Assembly (NCBI GenBank): GCA_021767325.1
Contig: JAASTM010000197.1
Span: 1 to 5,501 of the forward strand
Length of the DNA stretch: 5,501 bases
DNA from: Spirochaetales bacterium
GTDB taxonomy: Bacteria; Spirochaetota; Spirochaetia; DSM-16054; Sediminispirochaetaceae
Reading direction: 5' to 3'
A program made the position numbers and the translations under genes. The first letter of the stretch is position 1, and each line of letters starts with the position of its first letter. Below the pieces are notes generated by a model. It was not told the origin of the DNA and searched no databases. It saw nothing but the letters and a program-made list of their open reading frames with translations. This document shows positions 1 to 5,472 of this stretch, one piece after another.

Positions 1-410
1 GCCGCCACCTGGCTGGTGTTGTCATCGCTGCTGCCCCCCTGCATATCGCGCAGAATCGACACCCGCGAAATCCCCGGGTGCGCGGCAATAAAATCGGCCG
101 CCTGCTTCAGATGGCGGCGCATCCGCTCGACCGGGTCCGGCGCCTCTGCTTGGTCCGCAGCCGAGGCCGCGGCTCCTTCCGATGCCGGCGGGTTCTCCGA
201 CCCGGCAATCACCCGGCCGATATAGCTCTGCACCGCCCGGTTGATCAGGTTCTCTTTGGTCTGAATGTGATAGTTGACCATACTCACGGCCACCCCGGCC
301 CGTTCGGCAATTTTACGCATCGAGACCTTTTCAAAGGCCTGCACCTCTCGAATCAGTTCGATGGCCGCCTGTAGAATCCTCTGTTTTACTTCCTGCAGCT
401 GATCATCCAT
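1..410 (-). CDS. TetR/AcrR-family transcriptional regulator, N-terminal part (cut by window edge)
   Basis: Predicted DNA-binding repressor of the TetR family; 136 codons are visible and the ligand-binding C-terminal part lies beyond the left edge. The start is ATG at 410, preceded by AGAGAGG (420-426) with a 9-base spacing. Residues 8-24 form helix 1. Residues 29-50 (VSMRKIAERAGVAVSMVNYH) match the family helix-turn-helix, with the typical 'IAERAGV' and 'NYHIQTKENLI' signatures of helices 2-4. Residues 71-92 are an Ala/Glu/Ser-rich, probably disordered linker between helix 4 and the next helix (PVERMRRHLKQAADFIAAHPG), longer than usual for the family. Such proteins act as dimers in the cytoplasm, released from DNA by a small ligand. 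The palindrome at the predicted transcription start suggests autoregulation. The MFS transporter gene lies directly upstream on the same strand, 118 bp away. The regulator assignment is secure; ligand and targets are unknown. Confidence 0.93.
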   Translation of the reverse strand, partial: MDDQLQEVKQRILQAAIELIREVQAFEKVSMRKIAERAGVAVSMVNYHIQTKENLINRAVQSYIGRVIAGSENPPASEGAAASAADQAEAPDPVERMRRHLKQAADFIAAHPGISRVSILRDMQGGSSDDNTSQVA

Positions 411-442
411 TTCCGCACGCCTCTCTTAAGCAACAAAACACC

Positions 443-468
443 GTTTCATACACTGTTTCGTACAGTGT
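443..468. promoter_or_regulatory. Candidate TetR operator: palindrome plus 12-bp-period direct repeat
   Basis: A perfect inverted repeat, ACACTGT-N5-ACAGTGT, occupies 450-468. Overlapping it, GTTTCATACA (443-452) and GTTTCGTACA (455-464) are near-identical direct repeats exactly 12 bp apart. An ACGAAAC at 483-489 is the inverse of GTTTCGT at 455-461, giving a wider dyad that spans the -10 box. TetR-family dimers often bind palindromes of this size beside their own gene. The site lies just downstream of the predicted -10 box, where a bound dimer would block transcription initiation. The palindrome is seen directly; its binding partner is inferred. Confidence 0.65.
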
Positions 469-476
469 TCGATATA

Positions 477-505
477 AAAATAACGAAACCCCATATCTTT
501 GTCAA
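477..505 (-). promoter_or_regulatory. Predicted sigma-70-type promoter of the TetR gene
   Basis: On the minus strand, TTGACA (505-500) is a perfect -35 box. It is followed after exactly 17 bases by TATTTT (482-477) as the -10 box. Transcription would begin near 470, giving a leader of about 60 nt before the ATG at 410. The palindromic operator at 450-468 falls in the first bases of the transcript. I see no strong hairpin between the MFS stop and this promoter, so read-through from the MFS gene remains possible. Confidence 0.65.
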
Positions 506-528
506 CACAAATCCATCAAAATCGAGAA

Positions 529-1824
529 TTAATCGGAAATTTGGGCCGGTTCAGCCTCGTCATCGGGAAAATGGAGCTTCAAGGCAAAGACCAAGCCCAC
601 CACCAGCAGCAGCGCCATCACCGCAAACAGGATTCGGTAGCTGTCCGCTCCCAGGCTAATCGCCCGGTCCAGAAAAAAGCCGGCAGCCAGGGGCAGACCG
701 CTGCTCAGGGGCATCTCCACCAGCGCAATCAGGGCAAAATGGGCTGTAGTATCGTGAGTGCCGGCCAGCGCCTTCACCGCCGGGGGATAAATCAGCATCC
801 GCAGCGAGCGGGAAGCCCCCAACAGGGCGGCACAGCCCAGAAAAGCGGCCGTTCCGCCCCCGGGCAGCAGCCCGAGCACTCCGATAATCGCCAGCGCCTT
901 AGAGATCACGAACTTATCCCGCAGCGACAGCAGATTCAGCCAGCCGAAGAGCACCTGGCTGACAATCCCCCCGGCGTAACTGACCGCCACGAATGCGCCG
1001 GCCACCAGCTCCTCCGGCACACCGGCGTAGTCTCGGGCGTAGTTGCCGTAAAACGAGAGCACCACCACCAGGGCGAAGTAGCTGAAATCGCTGCCGATAA
1101 AAATCCGGAATCCCAGCGAACCCAGGATAGCCCGCAGACTGCGCATAAAGCTCACCGGCCCCGAAAAGGGCGGCGGAGTTTCGGCCGGGTCGAACTGCTC
1201 GCGGGTGATATAGAACAGGGAGGCCCCGGTAAACAGGATCACCCCACCGAAGGTAAACACCAGCGCCGCCCCCTGAATCGACAGGGCGAAGCGGGCCACC
1301 GTCCGGTAGATCACAAAACTTCCGATCAGTTTAGCAATGCTCTGCACGATATACATTACCGACAGGGCCCGCAGACTGTCCCGGCGCGAGAACAGCGACA
1401 CCAGGTAGCTCTGCCAGGCCGGCAGCGTAAAGCCGATGCCGATCGAAAACAGCAGGTACACCCCGATAAACAGCTGCAGCACTCCCGCCTCCGGGCGCCA
1501 GATAAGCAAAAACAGCCCGAACAGCGCCACCGGCGTAGCGGCGGCCATATGGTACAGCATCACGCTGCGGCGCTTGCTCTTCAAGCCGGCCGACACATAC
1601 GCCGAAACCAGCGAAAAAATCGGAATCGAAAGCCCCAGGAACACCGGCAGCAACCCGATCAAAAAGTAGGATGCACCCAGACTCCGCAGAAACAGCTGCA
1701 GAAAAGTCGACTCGATCAGCACCGGCATCCCCATGCCCCAGAAAAACTCAACCGAGGAGATTCCGGCGGTATTGCGGACGAAATGGGGCGACTCGATTTT
1801 TATAGCATTGTTTTTACGCTTCAC
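529..1824 (-). CDS. Major facilitator superfamily (MFS) transporter
   Basis: A 431-residue polytopic inner-membrane protein with about twelve hydrophobic segments, the usual MFS size and layout. Six lie at roughly residues 25-45, 53-76, 88-108, 113-136, 155-178 and 184-205. A polar central loop follows at about 206-238, then six more segments at about 241-262, 275-297, 306-322, 323-343, 362-385 and 396-416. The loop between helices 2 and 3 carries a basic cluster (LKSKRRS, 81-87) where MFS motif A normally sits, though the classical motif is degenerate. A charged C-terminal tail (DDEAEP) would face the cytoplasm. The start is GTG at 1824, supported by GAGAG (1831-1835) six bases upstream; no in-frame ATG lies nearer the N-terminus. 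The substrate is not predictable. The TetR gene next door, on the same strand, makes regulated drug or metabolite efflux a reasonable guess, but no matching operator is seen upstream of this gene. Confidence 0.9.
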   Translation of the reverse strand: MKRKNNAIKIESPHFVRNTAGISSVEFFWGMGMPVLIESTFLQLFLRSLGASYFLIGLLPVFLGLSIPIFSLVSAYVSAGLKSKRRSVMLYHMAAATPVALFGLFLLIWRPEAGVLQLFIGVYLLFSIGIGFTLPAWQSYLVSLFSRRDSLRALSVMYIVQSIAKLIGSFVIYRTVARFALSIQGAALVFTFGGVILFTGASLFYITREQFDPAETPPPFSGPVSFMRSLRAILGSLGFRIFIGSDFSYFALVVVLSFYGNYARDYAGVPEELVAGAFVAVSYAGGIVSQVLFGWLNLLSLRDKFVISKALAIIGVLGLLPGGGTAAFLGCAALLGASRSLRMLIYPPAVKALAGTHDTTAHFALIALVEMPLSSGLPLAAGFFLDRAISLGADSYRILFAVMALLLVVGLVFALKLHFPDDEAEPAQISD

Positions 1825-1917
1825 ACTTTTCTCTCAATTATCCGCCCGGGCCGCATCAAGCTGCCCGCCAATACTCATCCGCCGGCCCGCATTGGCTCGC
1901 GCCGACCGACGACTGCC

Positions 1918-1946
1918 GGACGCCCTCAGGCCAGCTCAGGGCGTCC
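1918..1946 (-). terminator. Strong hairpin in the gap after the hemolysin III gene, possible terminator
   Basis: GGACGCCCT (1918-1926) and AGGGCGTCC (1938-1946) form a perfect 9-bp G+C-rich stem with an 11-base loop. It begins about 40 bases past the stop of the upstream minus-strand gene. Neither side has a T-run, so it is not a canonical intrinsic terminator. It could act as a transcript 3'-end stabiliser or a factor-dependent pause site. The rest of the 162-bp gap (1825-1986) is very G+C-rich, with short GGCCC-type repeats at about 1948-1961 and no convincing promoter for the MFS gene. Confidence 0.35.
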
Positions 1947-1986
1947 TGCCCGGCCCGGCCCGATAGCCACCCGAACTGCGACCGCC

Positions 1987-2688
1987 CTACTCCAGCGGCA
2001 GCACCACGAAAAACATGAACAGGTAGTGCAGCACCGCCCCGGTCAGCACGAACAGGTGCCAGATCTCATGAAACCCGAACTTTCCCGGCACTGGATTCGG
2101 CCGCTCGAAGTAGTACACCATCGCCCCGGCGGTGTACACCACCCCGCCGGCCAGTATCAGGGCAAACCCGCCCCAGCCGATCACCGGAATCGAGCGCACG
2201 ATCAGAATCGCGCCGATCCAGCCGATCCCGATATAGAAGGTATTCGAGGCCCAGCGCGGCAGCTGCGGAAACACCGACTTAATCGTAATCCCGGCCGCCG
2301 TCAGCGCCCACACCACCCCGAACAGGCTCCAGCCCCACTTGTTGCGCTGCACCACCAGGCACAGCGGCGTATACGTCCCCGCAATCAGCAGATAAATCGC
2401 AATATAATCGAACAGCCTGAACAGCTCGTTCAGCTTCGGCGAGGCATCCAGCCCGTGATGCAGCGTACTGGCCAGAAACAGCGCAATCAGCCCGAAGCCG
2501 TACACCGCAAACGACACCACATGCCACACTTTTCCATCCACCGCGGCAAAGACCACCAGCAGCACCGTCCCCAGCACCGCGAACAGCGCCCCGGCCAGAT
2601 GCGTAGCAGTATTGATCACCTCGTCGGTCACGTGCGGGCTGCCGTCCTTGCTCAGCGGCGGCAGCTCGCGCTTCTCTTTCTTCTTCAT
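1987..2688 (-). CDS. trhA: PAQR/hemolysin III-family membrane homeostasis protein (TrhA type)
   Basis: A 233-residue inner-membrane protein with seven predicted helices, matching the length and pattern of bacterial hemolysin III proteins. The conserved family features are present in order: E23-x2-N26-x3-H30 (EVINTATH) before helix 1; S74-x3-H78 (STLHH); D94 in FDYIAIYLLIAGTYTP (93-108); and H207-x3-H211 (HEIWH) before the last helix. In PAQR proteins the Ser, Asp and His residues form a metal site resembling that of ceramidase-like hydrolases, so all expected ligands are kept. The older name implies haemolysis, but in E. coli the homologue TrhA is linked to membrane lipid and energy homeostasis. 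The N-terminus is lysine-rich (MKKKEKRE). The Shine-Dalgarno sequence before ATG 2688 is weak. The gene stands between hairpin-rich gaps and is probably its own transcription unit. Confidence 0.94.
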   Translation of the reverse strand: MKKKEKRELPPLSKDGSPHVTDEVINTATHLAGALFAVLGTVLLVVFAAVDGKVWHVVSFAVYGFGLIALFLASTLHHGLDASPKLNELFRLFDYIAIYLLIAGTYTPLCLVVQRNKWGWSLFGVVWALTAAGITIKSVFPQLPRWASNTFYIGIGWIGAILIVRSIPVIGWGGFALILAGGVVYTAGAMVYYFERPNPVPGKFGFHEIWHLFVLTGAVLHYLFMFFVVLPLE

Positions 2689-2694
2689 GCGCCG

Positions 2695-2723
2695 ATACTA
2701 CTCAATCCAAACTCTTTAGGCAA
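2695..2723 (-). promoter_or_regulatory. Weak promoter-like sequence directly before the hemolysin III gene
   Basis: On the minus strand, TTGCCT (2723-2718) and TAGTAT (2700-2695) are separated by exactly 17 bases, each matching four of six consensus positions. The -10 box ends only six bases before the ATG, so a transcript from it would be leaderless or nearly so. This agrees with the poor Shine-Dalgarno sequence of that gene but may be chance in an A+T-rich patch. Confidence 0.28.
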
Positions 2724-2742
2724 TCACTTTTAATAATCTGAT

Positions 2743-2758
2743 CGGGGGCGCGCCCCCG
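2743..2758. repeat. 16-bp perfect G+C palindrome
   Basis: CGGGGGCGCGCCCCCG reads the same on both strands. It lies between the AEC permease stop (2860) and the hemolysin III start (2688). On the minus strand it is followed by an A+T-rich stretch (GATCAGATTATTAAAAG) without a true T-run. It may contribute to ending the AEC transcript or mark one end of the structured element at 2765-2847. Confidence 0.5.
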
Positions 2759-2764
2759 CGCTCC

Positions 2765-2847
2765 ATAGCCGCCGGGTAAAGGCTGGGGCTCCCGGGCGCT
2801 TTTCCGGCTCCGCTCCTCCGCTCCGCCGGGCGCCCGGGGCGGGCTAT
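2765..2847. repeat. Nested G+C-rich inverted repeat filling the AEC-hemolysin III gap
   Basis: Three paired layers are visible. ATAGCCGCC (2765-2773) pairs with GGCGGGCTAT (2838-2847), leaving one bulged G. CCCGGGCGC (2791-2799) pairs perfectly with GCGCCCGGG (2830-2838), so the two right arms share one base. CCGG (2804-2807) pairs with CCGG (2826-2829). The apex holds a tandem CTCCGCTC repeat (2808-2815 and 2816-2823). The element begins 12 bases past the AEC stop. No open reading frame here resembles a protein. It could be a dispersed intergenic repeat, a structured RNA or a compound terminator; the sequence alone does not decide. Confidence 0.5.
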
Positions 2848-2859
2848 TCCGCTCCCCCC

Positions 2860-3777
2860 TCAGCCGCCGAGCCACACTACCCACAAAGGTAGTGTCACCA
2901 GCGAAGCGATAGATGTCAGGAAAATCACGCTCACCGTCAGCGACCGGTCCAAGGGATACATCGAGCTGAGGGCGAAGGGGGTTATCGCCAGGGGCATGGC
3001 CGCCTCCAGCACCGTCGCCTGGTACTGCTCCAGGCTGCCCAGCCGGCTGGCCACCAGGAAGAACAAGGCCGGGACGGCAAACAGGCGCACCGCCGAAATC
3101 AGCAGGGCCGGCCGCCAAATAGCCGCCAGCGGTATCTTCCGCATCAGAAACACCCCCAGACTCACCAGCACCACCGGCGAGGCGGCTCCGGCAATCATCT
3201 CCAGGGCCGAGTAAATCGGCCCCGGTACCGACCATCCGAACAGCAGAAACAGCATCCCCAGGATTATGGCCACAATGAATGGATTGCAGAGAATACCGCA
3301 GACGATTTTCCACCAAGACTCACGCTTATGCCGCCGCAGCTCCAGAATAAAAATCCCCAACGAGAACAGAATAATAGTGTAGATAGAAATGATAATGGTC
3401 GTCTCGGGTCCTTTCTCCGGATACACGCTGGTGACCACCGGGTAGCCCAGATAGGCCACATTCCCGTAGAACGCGGCTACCATCAAGGTGTTTGCAATCT
3501 GCCGCGGCAGCCTGAACAGCACCGAGATTCCCAGCCCCGCCAGCATAATAAACACGATCATGCCGGCGTTCACCAGAAACACAGAGCCCTTTTCCAGCAG
3601 GTGCTCCGGCGTCAGGCCTACCAGGTTCAGAAAAATGAGTGAGGGAAAGCCGATGTACAGCCCGTAGCGGTTGAGCACCTCCACCCAGGTCTCATCGGCT
3701 ATCTTAGCAGCCCTCAGTATCGCCCCCACGGCAATCAACAGAAAAATCGGAAGAATCAGTTTGAGTATCGCTATCAT
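2860..3777 (-). CDS. AEC (auxin efflux carrier) family transporter
   Basis: A 305-residue inner-membrane permease with about ten hydrophobic segments, the usual length for bacterial AEC proteins. Family features include the N-terminal IFLLIAVGAILRAAKI (11-26); FYGNVAYLGYP (103-113), which corresponds to the conserved 'GN-x3-LG-x-P' region; and N165-P166 in NPFIVAIILG at the start of the second five-helix half. Later come SPVVLVSLGVFL (200-211) and LEAAMPLAITPFAL (257-270), the conserved 'E-x2-MP' segment of the C-terminal half. A basic cytoplasmic loop (RRHKRES, 148-154) separates the two halves. Characterised bacterial members export or exchange organic anions such as malate; the substrate here is unknown. 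The start is ATG at 3777, preceded by AGAAG with a 4-base gap. It lies 70 bp downstream of the hydrolase gene on the same strand, so co-transcription is possible. Confidence 0.93.
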   Translation of the reverse strand: MIAILKLILPIFLLIAVGAILRAAKIADETWVEVLNRYGLYIGFPSLIFLNLVGLTPEHLLEKGSVFLVNAGMIVFIMLAGLGISVLFRLPRQIANTLMVAAFYGNVAYLGYPVVTSVYPEKGPETTIIISIYTIILFSLGIFILELRRHKRESWWKIVCGILCNPFIVAIILGMLFLLFGWSVPGPIYSALEMIAGAASPVVLVSLGVFLMRKIPLAAIWRPALLISAVRLFAVPALFFLVASRLGSLEQYQATVLEAAMPLAITPFALSSMYPLDRSLTVSVIFLTSIASLVTLPLWVVWLGG

Positions 3778-3784
3778 GATACTT

Positions 3785-3815
3785 CTAATATATTAGCTAA
3801 GTGAGAGGAGTGAAA
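3785..3815 (-). promoter_or_regulatory. Possible promoter with an A+T palindrome before the AEC gene
   Basis: On the minus strand, TTTCAC (3815-3810) is followed after 17 bases by TATATT (3792-3787). The -10 region lies within CTAATATATTAG, a perfect 12-bp palindrome at 3785-3796, overlapped by a second palindrome TTAGCTAA (3793/3794-3800). The -10 box ends nine bases before the ATG, so a transcript would have almost no leader. Both palindromes are A+T-rich and may be coincidental, or may be a repressor site. Confidence 0.3.
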
Positions 3816-3847
3816 GCCCGGAGGTTGAAATCGGAAGCAGATTTTTC

Positions 3848-4543
3848 TCACGTACTCACCGGATCTTTTCGTGCCAGCTCCCGCTCGACCTTCTCGTACC
3901 CGAAGGGTTTGCCGTGACCGGGATAAAAGCGCCGGGCTCCGAGGTCCAGGAGCTGCCGCCATATCACCGGCAGTGCCGCCGGTTCATCGGCAAACGGGGG
4001 AAATACTGAGCCGGGAAATACATTGAACAGCACATCTCCGCATAAACAATCCCCTTCATCAGTCAGGAAGGCCAGCGAACCGGCTGAATGGCTGGGCACC
4101 GGAACCGCCCGGCCGGGAAAGCCGTAGCTGTGCAGATCGGTCGGCGTATCTATCTCTATGTCCGGCTCTACGGCCGGAAAAGCCGCCCCGCCTTTTAGCA
4201 TTTTCTCAAATATCCCCGCGGCCACCCTCCCGATACCGTTTGCACCGGCCGGAAAGGATGAATAGCCGCTGCGTAACACCTCCGCCTCGGCGCTGTGTAC
4301 CAGCAACTTAGCGCCGCTTTCCGCCCGAAGTGCTGCTGCAGCGCCGGCATGGTCGTAGTGGGTGTGGGTCAGGAGTATCATCTCAATATCCGCGGCCGAA
4401 AAACCTATTCGGCTGCAGGCGGCCGCGATCGCCCCCTCACTTCCTTTCAGACCGCTATCGATTAAAAAGAGTTTACCCTGATACTCGAGAAGATAGCCGT
4501 TCACCTGCTTCAGTGGTATCCTGTGTAGTGTGTAATTCTCCAT
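3848..4543 (-). CDS. Metallo-beta-lactamase-fold (glyoxalase II-like) hydrolase
   Basis: A 231-residue soluble, probably cytoplasmic hydrolase with a full set of MBL-fold metal ligands. They are H60-x-H62-x-D64-H65 (THTHYDH), H152 (PSHSAGS), D170 (LCGDVLF) and H210 (YPGHGKP), enough for a binuclear zinc or iron site. The N-terminal NGYLLEYQGKLFLIDSG (15-31) is the typical first strand pair, and 'HSAGS' with 'YPGHG' resembles glyoxalase II and related thioester or lactone hydrolases. The substrate cannot be told. No signal peptide is seen. ATG 4543 is preferred, because GAGGA lies just upstream although the gap is short (about 3 bases). An in-frame GTG at 4561 would add six residues (starting LQSRN after the initiator) but has no ribosome binding site. 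The gene is divergent from the beta-barrel gene, with 75 bp between the starts. Confidence 0.93.
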   Translation of the reverse strand: MENYTLHRIPLKQVNGYLLEYQGKLFLIDSGLKGSEGAIAAACSRIGFSAADIEMILLTHTHYDHAGAAAALRAESGAKLLVHSAEAEVLRSGYSSFPAGANGIGRVAAGIFEKMLKGGAAFPAVEPDIEIDTPTDLHSYGFPGRAVPVPSHSAGSLAFLTDEGDCLCGDVLFNVFPGSVFPPFADEPAALPVIWRQLLDLGARRFYPGHGKPFGYEKVERELARKDPVST

Positions 4544-4618
4544 ATTCCTCGATTGTAACACGGCGAATCGGCTTGCGCGTATGCATTTTTTATTCGAATA
4601 TTAGAGATGGAGGTCGTT
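4544..4618. promoter_or_regulatory. Divergent control region between the hydrolase and beta-barrel genes
   Basis: This 75-bp gap must hold the signals for both genes. On the plus strand TTGCGC (4573-4578) and GAATAT (4596-4601) are 17 bases apart, a weak promoter match with a T-rich spacer. CGATT (4550-4554) and AATCG (4566-4570) form a dyad with an 11-base spacer, which includes the T-N11-A pattern associated with LysR-type regulators. TATTCGAATA (4591-4600) is a 10-bp palindrome. On the minus strand TACAAT (4557-4552) resembles a -10 box but has no partner -35. Assignments are tentative. Confidence 0.35.
4609..4613 (+). promoter_or_regulatory. Ribosome binding site that fixes the beta-barrel gene start
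   Basis: GGAGG lies five bases before the ATG at 4619. An upstream in-frame ATG at 4607 overlaps this site and would place four extra residues (MEVV) before the signal peptide, so 4619 is the better start. Confidence 0.85.
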
Positions 4619-5374
4619 ATGAAAAAAAGAGTATTCCTGTCCTTTGTCACTATCCTGCTGATATGTGTTCCCGCCGCTCTAATGGCATTGCCCCCGGTGT
4701 CCTTCTGGGTGGATGCCGAAACCGGAGCCGCATTTACCGGCTACAACGACGTACAGATTCCCGCCGATACCGGTACACGCTTCTCCCTGGCCGACGATCT
4801 AGAAGCCGACCCGGTGTGGTTCTACCGCCTGCAGGCCGGGCTGGACATAGGACGGCACTCGGCCTTTGTACTGTACGCCCCCCTGCAGGTCGAAAGCACC
4901 GGTTCCAGCTCTAACAACATAGATTTCTACGGTGAAAGCTTTACCGCCGGAACCGAACTCACCGGCACCTACAAGTTCAACAGCTACCGGCTCACCTACG
5001 CCTACACATTCGTACAGCAGCCCCGTTTTCTAATGGCCGCCGGGCTGACCGGCAAGATCCGCGACGCCTACATAAAAGTAGACGATGGAAGCACATCCGC
5101 CAAGCGGACCGATCTGGGTTTTGTTCCTCTCATTCATCTCAAGCTGCAGTGGTTTGCCACCCCGCAGTTCTCGCTGCTGTTGGAGGGCGACGGACTGGCC
5201 GCCCCGCAGGGACGGGCTGAGGATTTCCTGCTGGCCGCGGTCTACTCTCCCCGTCCGGATATGGAGCTGCGGCTCGGCTACCGCATCCTGGAGGGCGGCT
5301 CCGACGGCGGAGGCTCAGTCTACACCTTCAGCATGTTTCACTATGCCGCCGCGGGTATACGCTGGAAGTTCTGA
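4619..5374 (+). CDS. Putative outer-membrane beta-barrel protein, family not recognised
   Basis: A 251-residue exported protein. Residues 1-23 are a signal peptide: basic n-region MKKR, hydrophobic core VFLSFVTILLICVPAALM, with likely cleavage after A23 before LPPVSF. The mature part shows alternating hydrophobic and polar residues in stretches that could be about ten strands: roughly 28-41, 66-78, 81-95, 116-132, 136-156, 165-180, 184-197, 199-212, 215-227 and 234-251. The last residues, AAAGIRWKF, end in phenylalanine, the usual C-terminal signal read by the BAM assembly machinery. Glycine- and serine-rich turns (GSSSNN, EGGSDGGGS) would be external loops or periplasmic turns. Cys16 sits inside the hydrophobic core with Ile before it, so this is not a lipoprotein site. 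It may be a small porin or structural barrel; I cannot assign a function. The codon pattern matches its neighbours. Confidence 0.8.
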   Translation: MKKRVFLSFVTILLICVPAALMALPPVSFWVDAETGAAFTGYNDVQIPADTGTRFSLADDLEADPVWFYRLQAGLDIGRHSAFVLYAPLQVESTGSSSNNIDFYGESFTAGTELTGTYKFNSYRLTYAYTFVQQPRFLMAAGLTGKIRDAYIKVDDGSTSAKRTDLGFVPLIHLKLQWFATPQFSLLLEGDGLAAPQGRAEDFLLAAVYSPRPDMELRLGYRILEGGSDGGGSVYTFSMFHYAAAGIRWKF

Positions 5375-5417
5375 CGACCGGGCGAGAAGCTCCGTTCAAT
5401 GACAAATGCAATCAAGC

Positions 5418-5446
5418 TTGACCTGCGGAGTATGTTGGAATATGAT
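5418..5446 (+). promoter_or_regulatory. Predicted sigma-70-type promoter for the next plus-strand gene
   Basis: TTGACC (5418-5423) and TATGAT (5441-5446) are separated by exactly 17 bases, each with five of six consensus matches. Transcription would start near 5453, about 20 nt before the ATG at 5473. The surrounding 101 bases hold about 40 G+C by hand count, clearly lower than the coding DNA before it, as expected of a promoter region. Confidence 0.6.
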
Positions 5447-5472
5447 TTGAACGGTTTATATAAGGAAACAGG

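Noticed and set aside
499..2733. A 744-codon plus-strand open frame lying opposite the MFS and hemolysin III genes
   Set aside because: Its translation is dominated by Gln, His, Arg and Pro, with no fold-like pattern. It is the complement of two well-recognised membrane-protein genes and spans the gap between them. Long antisense frames of this kind are common in G+C-rich DNA.
2702..3316. A 204-codon minus-strand open frame overlapping the AEC gene
   Set aside because: It is a Gly/Ala/Arg-rich shadow frame of the AEC gene and runs on through the structured gap; it has no recognisable domain.
3828..3847. Hairpin GAAATC/GATTTTTC after the hydrolase gene as a terminator
   Set aside because: The stem is only about six A+T-rich pairs with a bulge and lacks a T-run on the minus strand, so it would be too weak.
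4664..4669. Cys16 of the barrel protein as a lipoprotein attachment site
   Set aside because: The residues before it (L-L-I) do not give the small residue needed just before the cysteine, and the hydrophobic core continues past it to a normal signal peptidase I site.
4330..4914. A 194-codon plus-strand open frame across the divergent gap
   Set aside because: It overlaps both the MBL hydrolase and the barrel gene in other frames, and its product is Arg/Ser-rich without any motif.
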